Below the pieces are notes generated by a model that ran no database searches, was not told the DNA's origin, and was given only the letters and a program-made list of their open reading frames with translations. A program made the position numbers and the translations under genes. A stretch of DNA of 64,000 nucleotides, taken from contig JAVTVJ010000049.1 in NCBI GenBank assembly GCA_034509425.1, positions 1,882,001 through 1,946,000 of the forward strand, read 5' to 3'. Source of the DNA: Eopsaltria australis (taxonomy: Eukaryota; Chordata; Aves; Passeriformes; Petroicidae). This document shows positions 22,112 to 35,285 of the stretch, in pieces (the first letter of the stretch is position 1; the number at the start of each line of letters is the position of its first letter).

Positions 22112-24085
22112 GACTTGGGCTTTTCTGGATCCAGAGTGAGCCACCTTAAAGGAGAGCACAAGAAGACGTCCCTAGAATAGGAGCCTTGGAACTATGATTA
22201 AAGGATGGTGGACCTATTTGCCTCCTTCCCTGCCTTAAAGCAGCATGGGGCTTCTTCCTCTGCCCCTCCCCCTTCTGTCCCCTCTCCCCTTGCATGTGAA
22301 ATACTGTGAAGAAATCGCCCTGGCACTTTTCAAACTGTGTTGCTTGAAATGCACAGTGCAGCAATCTCCAAGCTACCACTGTCGCTGTCTGCCACATCAC
22401 ACAGTATCATTCCAAATTCCAAGATCATCACATCAGGATGATTAACTCTGGCTGCACTTCCCAATGCCTGGAAGGGTTTTTATAAATCTTCCTTTTAGAT
22501 TTTAATCACAATCCTAGCACTTAGTCTCATTGGGATAATGAGATAAGTTAGTTGTCAAATTCTATTTGGCCTTTAACCTACAAAGAGAAAATTGCTTTGA
22601 GATCCTTCAAGGAGGCAGTGCTTATTTGCTTGTTTACAATGCCTTTGTTACAATTTTGTATGTTTGCGTTTGGGAGATCAAATAGTGCATCTGAATAGTA
22701 ATTACAGTATTATTTCACACCTGTAAGTAGGGTTGCCAGCCTGAGCTCCTGGAAGAACATTGCTATCACATGGCTGAGCAGGGCAGAAGGGAAGGCAGAG
22801 GTTACAGGATGCAGCCTTTCCTTGACCACCTGGCTTTGCTCTTAATGTGCCCACCCTGGAATCTTCACGAATTCGTAACTGTTAAGTGTTAATGGCATCC
22901 TCATCCGGGTCTGGTGTAAATGCAGAAACACAGTGCTTGCAACTGGTCAGTGATGGAAGAGGACACAGCGTGTCTCACTCCTGTGCCATGTGGAATACAG
23001 GATGGCATGCTAAAAAAAAGTGTCCCATTGTAATAAGACAGATGGCAACCCCACCGTTAAGTTATATACTTCTTTTAAAAAACTATATAGTAGTTATATT
23101 AAAATAAAAATTAACTGGATAACACTGCAGTGAAGGCAAGTTGGGATGTCACAGCTCATGTCAGCTGTTAACACTGATCTAATAACCTCCATCTATTGAC
23201 TTCGACATTAGGGGATAACCGAGTCTTTAAGTAAAAGAAAAATAAAATAACACAGATTTGCCAGCCTTTGCAATGCAGAAATAGTCACAACTGTTAATGG
23301 CTTCATGGAACACTGCATGTGTAGAGAAGGCCAATGTGTAGCAACCACCTGCTCACAGCTGCTATTAACCCTATAATGACTGAAATGACCCTCCCCTCTA
23401 TTTTTGTGTTGTTTTTGCACAGACTCCGGAGAAGTGAAGGCTGCCAATCCGAGTAGTACTCAAATGTGAGGAACTGCTGGTCTTGGATTTTTTTTTTTCC
23501 ATTGAACTCAGCTGATCATATTGATCAGTAGATAAACGTAAATAGCTTCAACTTTTAAAGATCAAATTGCAGTGTTTTTTCACTGTATCAAACAAATGTC
23601 AGTGCTTTATTTAATTCTCTCTCCTGTAATCATAGCTTTTGTCTATTTGCTTATATATCACATTGTCAATTATGCATTTGTAATTTTACATGTAATATGC
23701 ATTATTTGCCAGTTTTATTCTCAAGGCTATGGACCTCATGTGCATATAGAAATACAAAATCCTAGCTCTATCACAAGTTGCACAAATGTTATATAAGCAT
23801 TAAGTAATTGTAGACCATAGGACTGCTAATCTCAGTTCGCTCTGTGATGTCAAGTGCAGAATGTACAATTAACTGGTGATTTCCTCATACTTTTGATACT
23901 ACTTGTACCTGTATGTCTTTTAGAAAGACATTGGTGGAGTCTGTATCCTTTTGTATTTTTAATACAATAATTGTACATATTGGTTATATTTTTGTTGAAA
24001 ATGGTAGAAATGTACTATGTTTATGCTTCTACATCCAGTTTGTATGAAGCTGGAAAATAAATAAATATAACATTAATGAAGTCCA
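22112..24085 (+). other. RAPGEF2: RAPGEF2 3' UTR
   Basis: This is about 2 kb of non-coding sequence between the stop codon and the first strong polyadenylation signal. It starts with a C/T-rich stretch (about 22200-22290) and becomes AT-rich towards the end. Open frames inside it are not credible. The right end is inferred from the AATAAA pair near 24056; longer forms are possible, since another AATAAA lies near 24499. Confidence 0.75.
24056..24065 (+). promoter_or_regulatory. RAPGEF2: Overlapping AATAAA polyadenylation signals
   Basis: Two AATAAA hexamers overlap here, about 1.95 kb after the stop codon. Cleavage would be expected some 10-30 nt downstream. This is the likely end of the main RAPGEF2 transcript. 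Confidence 0.75.
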
Positions 24086-27000
24086 TATTGATTCTTATGC
24101 ATTTTACATGTTCCACATACTTGAACAAATTTATGAAAAAATTTTACTTCTCTGTGTATTAATATTAAAGGGACATTGCCAAGTGATGTGGGCAAACCAT
24201 TGGTGTGGAGTTTTTCTTAATGTACAGTTGTGCTGCTGGTAATTTTTGAAAACTTTGGTGTGTGTACTGCTGAATGAGAATGACTGATACTGTGAGCATC
24301 CCCAGGAGAAACATTTGAGATGCCAAAAAAGGTATAGCCTTAGGTGTATGTAGAATGCAAAAAGTTTTAAAGGTAAGATTGTGTTGATTTGATATTCTGA
24401 ATGGTGTAAAAGTAAGGAATATATGCTTTAACGTTTGGGTAGGGAGAAGTACGGAAGGTGATCCATTTGAGTTTTTACTGAACAAGGTATTTCAAATAAT
24501 AAATATCACCCAATAGCATCCCCAGTAACAAAAGCTGATGTTAATTCAATTCTAAATATTTAGATTTTATTTTTTCCCCAGAGGTAAGATTCTTTATTTC
24601 CAGTGGTATGCAGAAGACTGGGTAAAAATGGTACTGCTAAAGCCATTAACAGCCGTATCCTACTTAGCTTTGAAATGCCTGGCAGGTGGCGTTTCCAAGT
24701 CTAAAATTAGTTCAATGCAAAGAGAAGCAGCAAAATGCTGTCTAGATTTAAGTCTTCCTAACATAGCTCTAGAAATGATCCACACTTAGAATTATAAGAA
24801 AGCAGAAAAATCACTGAAAAAATAGGACTTGTAAATGTTGTGGTTTTATTGCTGTAATCTATAGCACTGTAAGGAAAGAAATTATGGAGATTTAGATTTG
24901 TGTGGTGTGAGTGGAACTACTGTGTGTGAATCTGGCTAATACTTGTTGGGTACATTTCAACAAGCTAAAGATTACAATTTGTTTTTACATTAGTAGAATG
25001 GACACATATTTTTACATGTTTTTCCTGCAAGATTGTCCTCCAGTAGTACTAAAGGCACAGTGATAGGGAAATAATTCCTCTTACCAACTTGTGAGGTGTT
25101 TGCACACTTGTCAGTTTTTTTCTCGGTGCTTGACACATTATTGAATTAGGCAGCACTCCCTATCCTCCTGTTTATGCCTCATTACTGTAATTAGTATTTT
25201 TAGAACACATTCTGTAGAGGCATCCTCAACACAGCATCCAATACAGATAGCTTAATTCATTGTGGACTGGGTGATAACACTTCACACAGCAACTGATTCA
25301 GCAGAACTAAAGGCCTTGGTGTGATTTCTGAAGCAGGTTTGGTAGTTGTAGTATGTGTAATATGAATTTTGTCCGTATTGAGTGGATGCAGCAAAATGCA
25401 AACAAGTAAATACCAATTGCTGGGATTTAATGTTGCATTTGCCAAAATGGAAAGGAGCATTGAAATCTAAGGATTTTTTTGTGTGTGTTTGAAGAAATGT
25501 AATTCAGTTATCTGTTTTCTTTTATGGTTTTTTTTTAAACTGAAACTTACTGAGGCAGAGGCTACTCCTTTATGCAGTATATTGCACATTGGAGTCAGCA
25601 TGAATCTGTAAAAGCTGAAGTATTGAGGGTACTGCTTTAATAGATTCATCTTGGTCATTTGGAGAAGCATGCATGTTTTACATCTGTAAATCTGAGACTC
25701 AAATATTTGGTCAGCCTAAGGCGAGGAACAGGTTTTGTTTTAAAATGGAAACAAAACCCAAAGCTCTCTATTTTCAAGAGAAATAGGAAATGCAATAAAT
25801 TTCCAGGCTGTCTCATATGGATTGAAACAAAATTAACTCTAGAGAATTCAAGTAATGATTTAATTGCCTGTATTAATATTTATGTATTCCTTGATATGGA
25901 ATGAAACATTAAAAATACTTCTGTGAATAAAGCCTATGTAGCAGCAACAGCCTCTCTAACATAAATGATAAAACACAGATCCATTGAAGAAAATATGAAC
26001 ATTGTTAAAATTACTCTGAAAATTGACCCCCTCAGGAGACAGCGGCCATCTGAGATGATTAATATAATTTTGGTCCCCTATCTCTACATTGTCCTTTGAG
26101 CAAGCTTTACAGTCTTGTCTGTAAAAATGACATGCTTTGACAGAAGGCTGGGATTGAAAGTAGATTTATTGCTGATGTAAGGTGCAATTCATTACTTTCT
26201 GTTTTCCATTGAAAATGTGGTAAATGAAAATTTAGAGTATTTACTAGAATATGAAAACCTTTAAAGCTCTCTCTTGCTTATGTGTGGGAAATGTGTAGGA
26301 ATGAGTTGAAAGTATTCAACTACTAGCAACTATCAACAGCATAATCTTAAACTATTCTCATTTGATTCTCCTGGAATTAAATTTATACAATGTCACTCTA
26401 CACACCTACACACAGACTGCACTCCCTGTAGAGAAAAGAGTCTTGGCTCTCTGTGTCAAAACTCAAGTTTGTGTTAAGCAGAAGTGGTGGCATAGACTTG
26501 TAGCTCACTCAGCTTTTTACTTGATAACTTGACATGCTCAGTCTTCTCTTTCAGTTTGGAGAATTAATTGGGACTTTATTTCTTTTTTTGGTGGATCCTT
26601 AAAGGCATAGTTTTGGCCTAGGTAGTCTAACATCTGAAAGGAGGATTATTTTCTTTGCAGCACTGTTGCCTTTGCTGGCAATGAAATCCTTTGTGTATGT
26701 ATATAAACCTCCATTTTTTATGTGTGTATGTAGAGAAAAAAAAAACCATTGTATACTATTGCAGCATGCACTTTTTTAGCTGGGTTGTCTGCACTGGAAA
26801 AGAAGCCAGTGCAGCATTATTTATAGTCACTTGAGGGGTAGAGTTTGGCGGTTGTTTTTCAGTGAAGCTTACACTGGAGTACTGATGTTTAGAATGCTTT
26901 CTCAGCCACTACCAAACTGTTTTGACTTGCAGTTGTTATCTTCTGATAGAGTTACAGGAAAAATTTGCCACTTTCACCAGGGTCAGTAGGTATGGCAGAG

Positions 27001-28422
27001 ATAAATTGCCTAGGTGCTCAATATGTTTTGAGGTTTTTCTCCTAATTCGAGAAATATGAATGGTTTTTAACTAGTTTTATTGTGTTTTGTATAACAAGTA
27101 AGATGCTCTGAACTGTGACTTTCTAACGGAAGGTAGGCCGTGAGGCCCAGGATGGCTTTTCTGCCTTGGTGTCTTTGGTCAGAGTCCAAGTAAAACAGAG
27201 GAAATTGTGCTGATAAAAGCAACCTTCCACACTGAGGCCCTGCTTCCAACATCAGCATGGAACTGGATTTGTTCTGGTTTGACAGTCCCGGGAACCCTCA
27301 TACGGCCTTGATACACGTTTTGCTCTTAAGAAGAGATAATGCTGCTGCTGCATTTCTTACCTGGGAGACTCATCCATTGCTCTGGTTGTCAAAAGATAAC
27401 GAGATTCCATATGCTGGTTTATATGTGTATGTGATTTTTGCATTAAACATTCTTTGGGCTGAGCAGCTATCTTCCCTTCTTTCTTATACCTGTACTTCAC
27501 AGTGACCATATGTTCTTCCTCTCTGTCCTGTCACAATAAGTCAAACTTAAGTGGGACAGGTAGAATGGAAACTTACGTATGCCCTCTGCATCTTGTGCAG
27601 TTTGTTTGGGGAGTTTTGTTGTGTTTATTTGGTTGTTTCTGTTTTTGTTTTTTTTCTTTTAATGTAGATGTCTAAAACTGCTTAAATTGAAGCATGATCT
27701 GCATCTTAATCTGAATTTTATTCTACTTTTGTCATTGTGATTATCATGTCATCACATTCTCCTCTTACAATATTTTGATCTGTCTGTTGTCAGTCCCTTC
27801 CAACACTGTACTCTCAACCATTTGTGCTATGGTGATTATTGTTCATTTTTAAGTTAATAATCTGATCATCAAGAACTCATGCAGTAGTCCCTCTCCAAAC
27901 TGATACTTCCGTGTCTTACAGCACATAGTTTATTCCCTCCCGTGGAAGTAGGTGGTTTATTTTACTCTATATTGCCTCTACCTTGCATTTTATTCCTTTC
28001 TGTATTTTATCCAGATCTATAAACAATTTTCTATTTTGAGATGTGTTCTCAAGGTTTTATTGGGTCAGACTGATGACTTGTTTGTCCCTCCTACATTTCT
28101 CATATGTTTGTAATGCTTGAGTCACCTGACTCCTCATGTAACGGCTTCACCAGGTCTTGTTATTCAGTCTGTGATGTCAAATACTAGCTCTTTCAAAACT
28201 AGTAGCTATAGTACATAGCTATAGATAGATTATTTCTGAGCTCTGTCCTTTCTTGGCCCTATGTTGCACTGAAGACTCATTTTGGTTTTGAGGTATTCAG
28301 TTGAAGAATATTTGGCTTTCTGTGTCAATGAAAAAGTCTGATTTCAGACTGACTTCTGTCCATTATAATTTTCTTCTCCATTCTCCATTATACTAATTTT
28401 TCCATCTTTGTTTCCTTTGCTG

Positions 28423-28423
<1 letters not shown>
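24086..28423. other. Intergenic, no gene recognised
   Basis: AT-rich sequence downstream of RAPGEF2 with only short chance open frames. I recognise no repeat family or RNA gene. Confidence 0.6.

Positions 28424-28457
<34 letters not shown>
28424..28457. repeat. Poly(T) tract, 34 nt
   Basis: An uninterrupted run of 34 T. It could be the tail of a minus-strand retroposed sequence, but no attached element is recognisable in the flanking sequence. Confidence 0.95.
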
Positions 28458-28460
<3 letters not shown>

Positions 28461-29835
28461 GGATGGAGTCTAGGTGTTCCTGGTTACTCAAAAAAATTTG
28501 TTTTGATTTTATTTCTTCCCGTTGCTGATGACACACATTCTGGACAGCATTTGTGTCTTCAGTAACCTTTGAAATAAGTAAATATTTCACTCTAAGTAAT
28601 GATAGCTGAGAACTTGGCTGAAAAAATTTATTCAGGTTCTGGTTCTGTGTTTTGAGAAAGTCTGTGCCTTCTTGGTAGAGGAGAAAAAGAAAACCTGTGA
28701 AATGCAACTTCCAAGGAAACCTGGGGTCCTGTTTTATGTAGCTCCCTGAGAGGAGGTACTAGCACAGTGCAACATTTAGGCTGAACAGCCCTGAAACTGA
28801 TAGAAGTCTTTCTGTCATTAAGGCTGAACATAAAAGTTTCTAAAGAATGTTGAATTTTATTTTATATTCAATTAATGTTGGCAAAATCACTGAGCTTCCT
28901 GAAATCTTTCTATGTCTTGGTCCATATGAAGTTCATTTGGCAAGTCAATCATTGTATTTATGAAAAGCTCATAACAAAGACTTTACTGAAATTCATATTC
29001 ATATGGCTTATTTATTTATTGCTCTTGAATATGATTCAACAATTCATTCATGTTTTAAGTGCTTTGTTGACTAAGAAAGGGTGCACTTTGCTCCTTCTCC
29101 TCTTCCCAGCACATACGTGCTTTTCCTCTTTCTCATGCCTCCATTGTTGTTCTTTAGATGCATAATTCTCCCTCCCTGTTAACCTCTTCCTGTTGCTTAT
29201 ATTAGCAGCTTTCTCACACAGCTTCTCTTTGCTCCTTTGTAGAACACAGCACCACCCATTTCCTTCCTCCCAAAGTGTGTTTTGTGTGCAGTCCTCAGAA
29301 ACAATGGAAGGAGGCAGCACTTTAGTGGTCAGAAAGCTTGAAAGGAGCGTACCCAGAGAGAACAAATTCAGACTCCAGTTCTTTGTCTGAATGTACATAG
29401 CCCCTTTCTCAATTGCTGCCTGAAAGCTGGATTGTTCATGTCTCTGTGTAGTGTCCATATGTATTCATAGCATAACTCTTACTTTGTTATGATCTGGTGA
29501 CTACAAAGCTTTTGGTATTTTATGTGCTGAAGTCTTTGTCAGATAGAAATAGAGTGTGGTTCAGGACCAATGAAGGGAGTTGGGGAGGAGGGGAGCTGAG
29601 GGAGCAGCTGTGGTTCTGGCCAGACTTCTCATATGCAAACAGTAATATCTTACAAGGCAGAGGGGTCTGTTGTATGATTGAAAGGGTCTATTTAGTCTAA
29701 CTATTATTTTTTTGTAAGTCACATTTTTACTGCTTTTCATGTTTATCCAGTATGCATTCTCTATAAAAACATGCTTCTTTACAAAATGCTGTTGAAGACC
29801 TGTACAGGACTGAACTTCTTCCACATTGTGTATTA
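28458..29835. other. Intergenic, no gene recognised
   Basis: AT-rich and low in CpG. The antisense open frame that starts in the CR1 fragment at 29836 and runs back into this stretch is not a gene. I see nothing else supportable. Confidence 0.55.
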
Positions 29836-29996
29836 CAGGCTCCCCAGGGAAGTAGGCACAGCACCAAGCCTGCCAGAGTTTGGAAAGCATTTGGACAATG
29901 CTCTCAGGCACATGAGGGCTGTCCTGTGCAGGGTCAGGAGTTGGACTTTGATGATCATAGTGTCTCCATTCCAGCTCAGAATATTCTGTGATTACA
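29836..29996 (+). mobile_element. CR1 LINE 3'-end fragment
   Basis: CTCCCCAGGGAAGT, then TTTGGAAAGCATTTGGACAA, GGAGTTGGACTTTGATGATC and TCAGAATATTCTGTGATT follow the order of the avian CR1 3' region. It is old and diverged. Confidence 0.75.
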
Positions 29997-32805
29997 GCAT
30001 TTGGCTGGTTGGGATGTCTCAATTCTGGCATTTGCTCTTCAAGCAGCTGGCTTTTCAGAGTGGTGTGCATAGGCATTCTGTTTTGGTGCAGCTTTATGTT
30101 TTAGATAGCTTTGTGTTTTGCTCTTTTAATACTTTTTATGGAAACCGGCATGTCACACATTTAATGTCTTTGAAGTCTCCTGGGTCTTCTGTAATTCACT
30201 GAAGATTGTGTCCAGTTCTTGGTTGCTTATACTGCAGAGCTACCTCAGTTAAGGAGTCTGTTGGATACATCCTGCTTCTTTTCATGTGGCATGTAAGTGA
30301 GATGTAACATTGCCATGTCAGTTAGAATGCAAATTCTGATAGTTTCTGAGTAGCTAGAGTAATGTCCTTAGGCTGTTAGGATCACCCTTTTCCAGTAAGG
30401 GATTGGACTAAGGCTTGCAGAGGTCAGCAATTGCCAATTTTAATTACATTTTTTCCAGATATTTCTGGCAGGTATTTGAAGGTTATGGTTATACCTTCCT
30501 TTATGTTATCTTTGCACTAGGGACATAAAAATGTCACTTGTGGGCAAAGCTCCCTTAAGGGCCTATTTGAATATCTGGTGGAATCACTGTGCACAGATAT
30601 TAATTTCAAAATGTCAGCCCACTTGCCGAGAGCATGTTACTCTGTTCAGTCAAGTGATACTGTCGGTAATTATCACTAAGAGTATGAGCTGATTAAGTGT
30701 TTGCTTAAATCACCTGGATCTGATGCAGACATTATTTTGGTGTCTTTGCAACTACTAGTCTTAGATTTACATTTCTAATTCCAGCCTTTGTTTTGCAGTA
30801 TGTTTTTAATTTGAGTGCTCAGAGTTCTCCCTGAAGTAGGTGTGGCACGCTGTATCTTTTTAAATCTTTGCTGACCTTTAAGCTGCTGGGATATCACACT
30901 GCATTATTTGTTCTTACTACATTTTTTGCTTTTTATTCACCTAAGTATTGTTTGAATTTTGTTTCAGGTTTAGGATTATGGAGATTTCTGAATTTGTGTT
31001 TTAACTGAAATCAGGAATTCAGTGGTGTTTAAGTGGCATCAGCAGTGTCAGCCTTTATTCCTTTCATACTCATAAGGTTTTCCTTGGTTTCAGTGTTGTC
31101 CTGGCGATTGTGTCCTCATAATTTTAATAGCTTTGGCTGAAATTTTGCTTTCAACTTCTGTATACTGCTAAAGACATCTTTGCAGCTGAATGTATTTGCA
31201 GCCTCCTGATGTGCTGATGCTGTTCCTCTTTGCATCTGCTGCTAGTCTGAGTGTCACAAACAATTTCTTTTCCTTGTGTTGAAGTGCACTAATGCTGTAT
31301 GGGCAAGCTGCCCTTGACACTTAAGATGGACTTTTTTTGGGCATAGTTTCATTTGCAGCAGTTGGTGTCTTTGGACAACAAGCAGACATTTTCTCTTGAG
31401 GATGCGTCTCAGTATCAGACAGATGGCTGTGAAAGAAAATGTTGGTCCTGTCCTAGCTTGTACTGTTAGAGTTCTTAATTCTTCATGCAATTCACAGGTG
31501 CTTTAGATTTTTCATGGCAGCCTGTACTGGAATGTTAACTTGCTGATTATTTTCCTAAAACAGTCTTCCATACTGTGTACTGCTTGTCCTGATAAGATAT
31601 TCCTAAGGGAATAACTTTTGTGGTTGGGATATGGAGTAGACCAGATTTGCAATTGTTTCTGCTGCAGATACATGATAGGCCTTCCTTAGTCCAATTGGCA
31701 AAGATGAAGTAAAAAGTGCATAATTATCTAGGTATGTAGCTAGTATTCTCAACAATTTTTATTGTGAAGCAAATACTTGCTTATTTCTAAACACTAGGAA
31801 TCCAATAATGCTGTGTTTTTGAAACAAGATTTCTAAAGGCAAAAGTTATACTCCTTTTTATTAGGATCATCTACCTTTAATTCCCTGTTCCCTGATATTG
31901 CAACTATATTATCCAGTGTTTTAGTTCTAACACTGATAATGATGTAGACTTGTATCATATTTTCCTCTAGTGAGCCATCCCAATGGCTTCATGATTTGCT
32001 ACATAATTTTATCACAGCAGAAGTCCCAGTTCAGTTCATTCTAGTGCGACTGGAGCTCTGAGCTGAGAGGATCCTGCCCTCAGAGCTGATGGGCATTTCT
32101 GGAAGTTGATATTTGGCGTGGGTCACCCCAAAAAGACATGGTGGTTGAAGCAGGAGCTTCTGCATATTTCTGGTGCTCTGAAAGTGTGCATAAATAACAG
32201 GCAGACATAAATAAATGGAAAGAATGCAAATTACTGACCCGCTGAAAGCGGTCATGTCCCCCCTTCATCCAAATGAGCTGCTTGACAGTAGTTCAGGCTC
32301 CTGTGGCATGGTGGGCTGAAGGCTCTCCTGTGGGCTGTCCCACTTCCAGTGCCTTGTTGGATCCCTGCCTGCCTCATGTCCTTGTGGAGAGAAGGGCATG
32401 AAGCTGACTTAGCTAGTGATCACTGGTGTTCTTTTGATTATTCACCTAGGATAGTCAAGTAAATTGCTGTTGCTGCTGTTTGGAGTTTTGAGGTTGTAGG
32501 TTAATGTTTTATACATTATTTTACTGCTTTTCTTCTCTCTTCAGCTATATATCTTGCAGTCTTTGTCAGTTCAGCCTATACCAATATTTGTTTCACATAT
32601 AATCTTTCACTGCACTGTACCAACACAATCTGTCCTTCATTCCAGTCCCTCCTCACTGTTTACCTTCATTTACTACATCCAATTTGTATGCTTAATTTAG
32701 ACTGGAGACCCTGTGAGAGAGGCAGTATGCATTTATAAAATAGTATCAGTGGATAATTCTTGGCTTTTTTCTTTCTCAAAGCATGCTTTGCATTGCCAAG
32801 GTTAC
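29997..32805. other. Intergenic, no gene recognised
   Basis: AT-rich sequence without a recognisable element. Confidence 0.55.
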
Positions 32806-32826
32806 AAAAAAAAAAAAAAAAAAAAA
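32806..32826. repeat. Poly(A) tract, 21 nt
   Basis: A run of 21 A without a recognisable retroposon upstream. Confidence 0.9.
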
Positions 32827-33839
32827 GCCCAGTTCTCTGCAGATTTCTTAAATTATAGATGCACACTTAAATAGTTTAAAGAACATTGCTTGCTCTGTGA
32901 AGGTCACCTTCTTTTTGAAATATTATTTTATAAATGAAATGTGCTGGGATTTTAGAAACATGGAATTGGCCAGATGTACCCAATCAATACCTTTCACAAA
33001 ACTGCTAAAAATATGTACTTACAGAATACTGCATGTTGATGACATTGCATTTATTCTTATTAGAATAAATTGGATTTTTCAAAGATGAGAGTTCAGTTAA
33101 AGTTATTGACCTCTTCATACACACTTAAGAAAGAAAAATAGTGATTAAATGACTAAGACTGATACTGGTAGAATGGTCTGGAGAATTTGAACAAATTGAA
33201 TGGTTACTTCAATCCTCAACTTTTGCCCAGCACAAAAAAAAATTACCTTAGCACTTCCAGCTTTTTGTTACAAAATGGCATATTTCATTCCAAGGAGAAA
33301 AATGTACAAGGAAGATAATTAGTCCAAACCACAGAACAGACATCATTCTGATGTCACTCAGTAATCTTTAGGTATACTCACATTATGGCCAAACAACAAG
33401 CATGCAGAACATGTGTAATTCACACAAATGAAGTCTTGAATGCAGTTGGTTTTGCAAGACAGGGTAACAGCAATTCTTTCCCTGGCCATTAGTGCTAGAA
33501 ACATCAGTCAGATGAGATTAGATTTTTTTTTAGTTTACATGTCTCATTACTTGTCATAAAGGAGTGATAAAATTAATTCAAACTAATACAAAGAACAAAA
33601 TACAATTCAGAAAATAAGGTAAAAAAATAATATGAGAAAACTACTACTTAAAATTATGTAATAATAATTAATTCCTGAAGAAAGCAGCTCTGAAGTCTTG
33701 TTCTTCAAAATCAAATTACCTGTATTCAGAATGATAACTTATATTTTTAAGTTGACAGGCTGATTCTGGCTGCTGGTCAATGCTTTGAGATGGTTTTGGG
33801 TCTCCCTTTCATCTAAGATGCAGTAAGTAATAAGCCATC
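32827..33839. other. Intergenic, no gene recognised
   Basis: Very AT-rich sequence before the CR1 remnant. Nothing was recognised. Confidence 0.55.
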
Positions 33840-35285
33840 TACATGTATTTACAGACGAGTAGGGTGCTGGGGCAAACAAGGCCTGAGGCAAGCACGGTAT
33901 GTTTGGCATGTTTATGGTCCCCTCTGACTGTGATGTACAGTGCAGGTGTTGCCAAGGCCCATTCCCCTGGGATCCAGCTTAAGGACATCACCAGGAAACT
34001 TCCCAACCTTGGACTGTTGCCTATCATTGCTGTTCCATATGGGCGGTGAGGGAGCTGCAATGTGTAGTCCAAAGGCAATCAAAAGAGACCTCAGGGTGTT
34101 GGCATGGTTGGTAATGGAATCTGGAGCACGGGTGGTTCTTTCTTACATCTTTCCAGTTTCAGGCAGCCACATGGGATGAAACAGATGAGACCATATCAAT
34201 AAATCATGGCTCCACAACTGTGCTACTGACAGTTTTGGATTTTTCCATAATGGGGTGGTCTACACAGCACCAGACATCCTGGTGTCAGATGGGATTCACA
34301 TTTCTCAAAGAGAGAAGAAAGGTCTTTCCTCATGAGCTAGTGGGGCTCAGTGACAGAGCTTTAAGCTAGACTTGAAGGGGGAGGGGGATAATACCAGGAC
34401 TGCATGTGACAAGCTGTGGGATGACACACGAAGGTGAGAGGGATGGGGTGCTGGTGAGAGCCCTCAGCCTGTTGCTCTGAGATCTGCTGGCTACACTGAA
34501 GCACCTGAAGCTTTACAGAGATGAGCCGTATGTAGGTAGTCAGCCAGAAAAGGAAGATCAAAAAAGTCCTCCCCATGATGAGCAAAGCTGGCAAACAGGT
34601 AACCAGGGACAAGGAGAAGGACTGTGGAACAGGTGCTCCTACATGCTATGTTTAAGCACATGGAGGACAGGGAGGTGATTTGGGACAGCCAGCACAGCTT
34701 CACCAAGGGCAAGTACTGCCTGACCCACCTAGACGCCAGATCAAATGATTCTGTTCCTCTACTCCACTCCAGTGGGATCCCAGCAGTGCAGTCCTGGCTT
34801 CAGTTTTGGAACCTTCAGCATAGGAGACATGGACATATTGGAGCATGTCCAGAGGAGGGACACAAAAATAATAATAAGGATTGAACACCTCTGCTATGAT
34901 GAAAGACTGAGGGAGTTGGGGTTGTTCAACCTAGAGAAGAAAAGGCTCCGAGGGACCTTACTGTAGCCTTTTGCTGCTGAAACTTTTTAACAGGGCTTGT
35001 AGTGATAGGAGTGAAGGAGTAATGGTTTTAAACTAAAAAACGATAGATTCAGACTAGATGTAAGGAAGAAATGTCTTACAATGAGGGTGGTGGAACACTG
35101 GAACATCAAAGACCTTCCCAGAGAGGTGGTAGATGCCTCATCCATGGAAACATTCAAGGTCAGGTTGGATAGACCTCTGAGCAACCTGGTCAGGTTGAAG
35201 ATGTCCCTGCTCACTGCAGGGGGGGATTGGACTAGAAGACCTTTAAAGGTCCCTTTGAGCCCAAACTGACCTATGATAATCTATA
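33840..35285 (+). mobile_element. CR1 LINE remnant with internal deletion (ORF1 esterase part, ORF2 reverse-transcriptase part, 3' end)
   Basis: From 33840 to about 34350 broken frames resemble the esterase-like part of CR1 ORF1 (for example DLRVLAWLVMESGARVVLS at about 34090). The sequence near 34345-34390 resembles the end of ORF1. At about 34625 the sequence jumps to the ORF2 reverse transcriptase (HMEDREVIWDSQHSFTKGK), then to the C-terminal and 3' untranslated parts, ending in a diverged tail near 35285. Stop codons and frameshifts break both frames. The jump means the front of ORF2 is missing. Confidence 0.82.

Larger units (their letters stand above)
1..24085 (+). other. RAPGEF2: RAPGEF2 gene, 3' half (partial locus)
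   Basis: This is the gene-level entry. The thirteen exons listed separately join in one frame with GT-AG introns: 742-899, 5343-5583, 5833-6216, 7756-7967, 8049-8172, 8791-8814, 9855-10078, 10924-11109, 13545-13697, 15732-15957, 17533-18092, 20640-20945 and 22086-22111. The visible protein is 940 residues. In order it has a linker (about 1-55), a Ras-association domain (about 56-139), a RasGEF catalytic domain (about 165-375), and a Ser/Pro/Gln-rich tail with a PPxY motif and a C-terminal PDZ ligand. Known role: the family loads GTP onto Rap1 and Rap2 at membranes and junctions and binds MAGI scaffolds through its C-terminus. I chose RAPGEF2 over its paralogue RAPGEF6 from close agreement with the RAPGEF2 tail as I remember it. 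The 5' exons lie upstream of the window. Confidence 0.95.

Noticed and set aside
28424..28457. Poly(T) as the tail of a processed pseudogene
   Set aside because: No coding-like or transposon-like sequence is attached and no flanking duplication was seen.
29561..30076. 171-codon antisense open frame
   Set aside because: Its middle is the reverse of a CR1 3' region and the rest is unremarkable.
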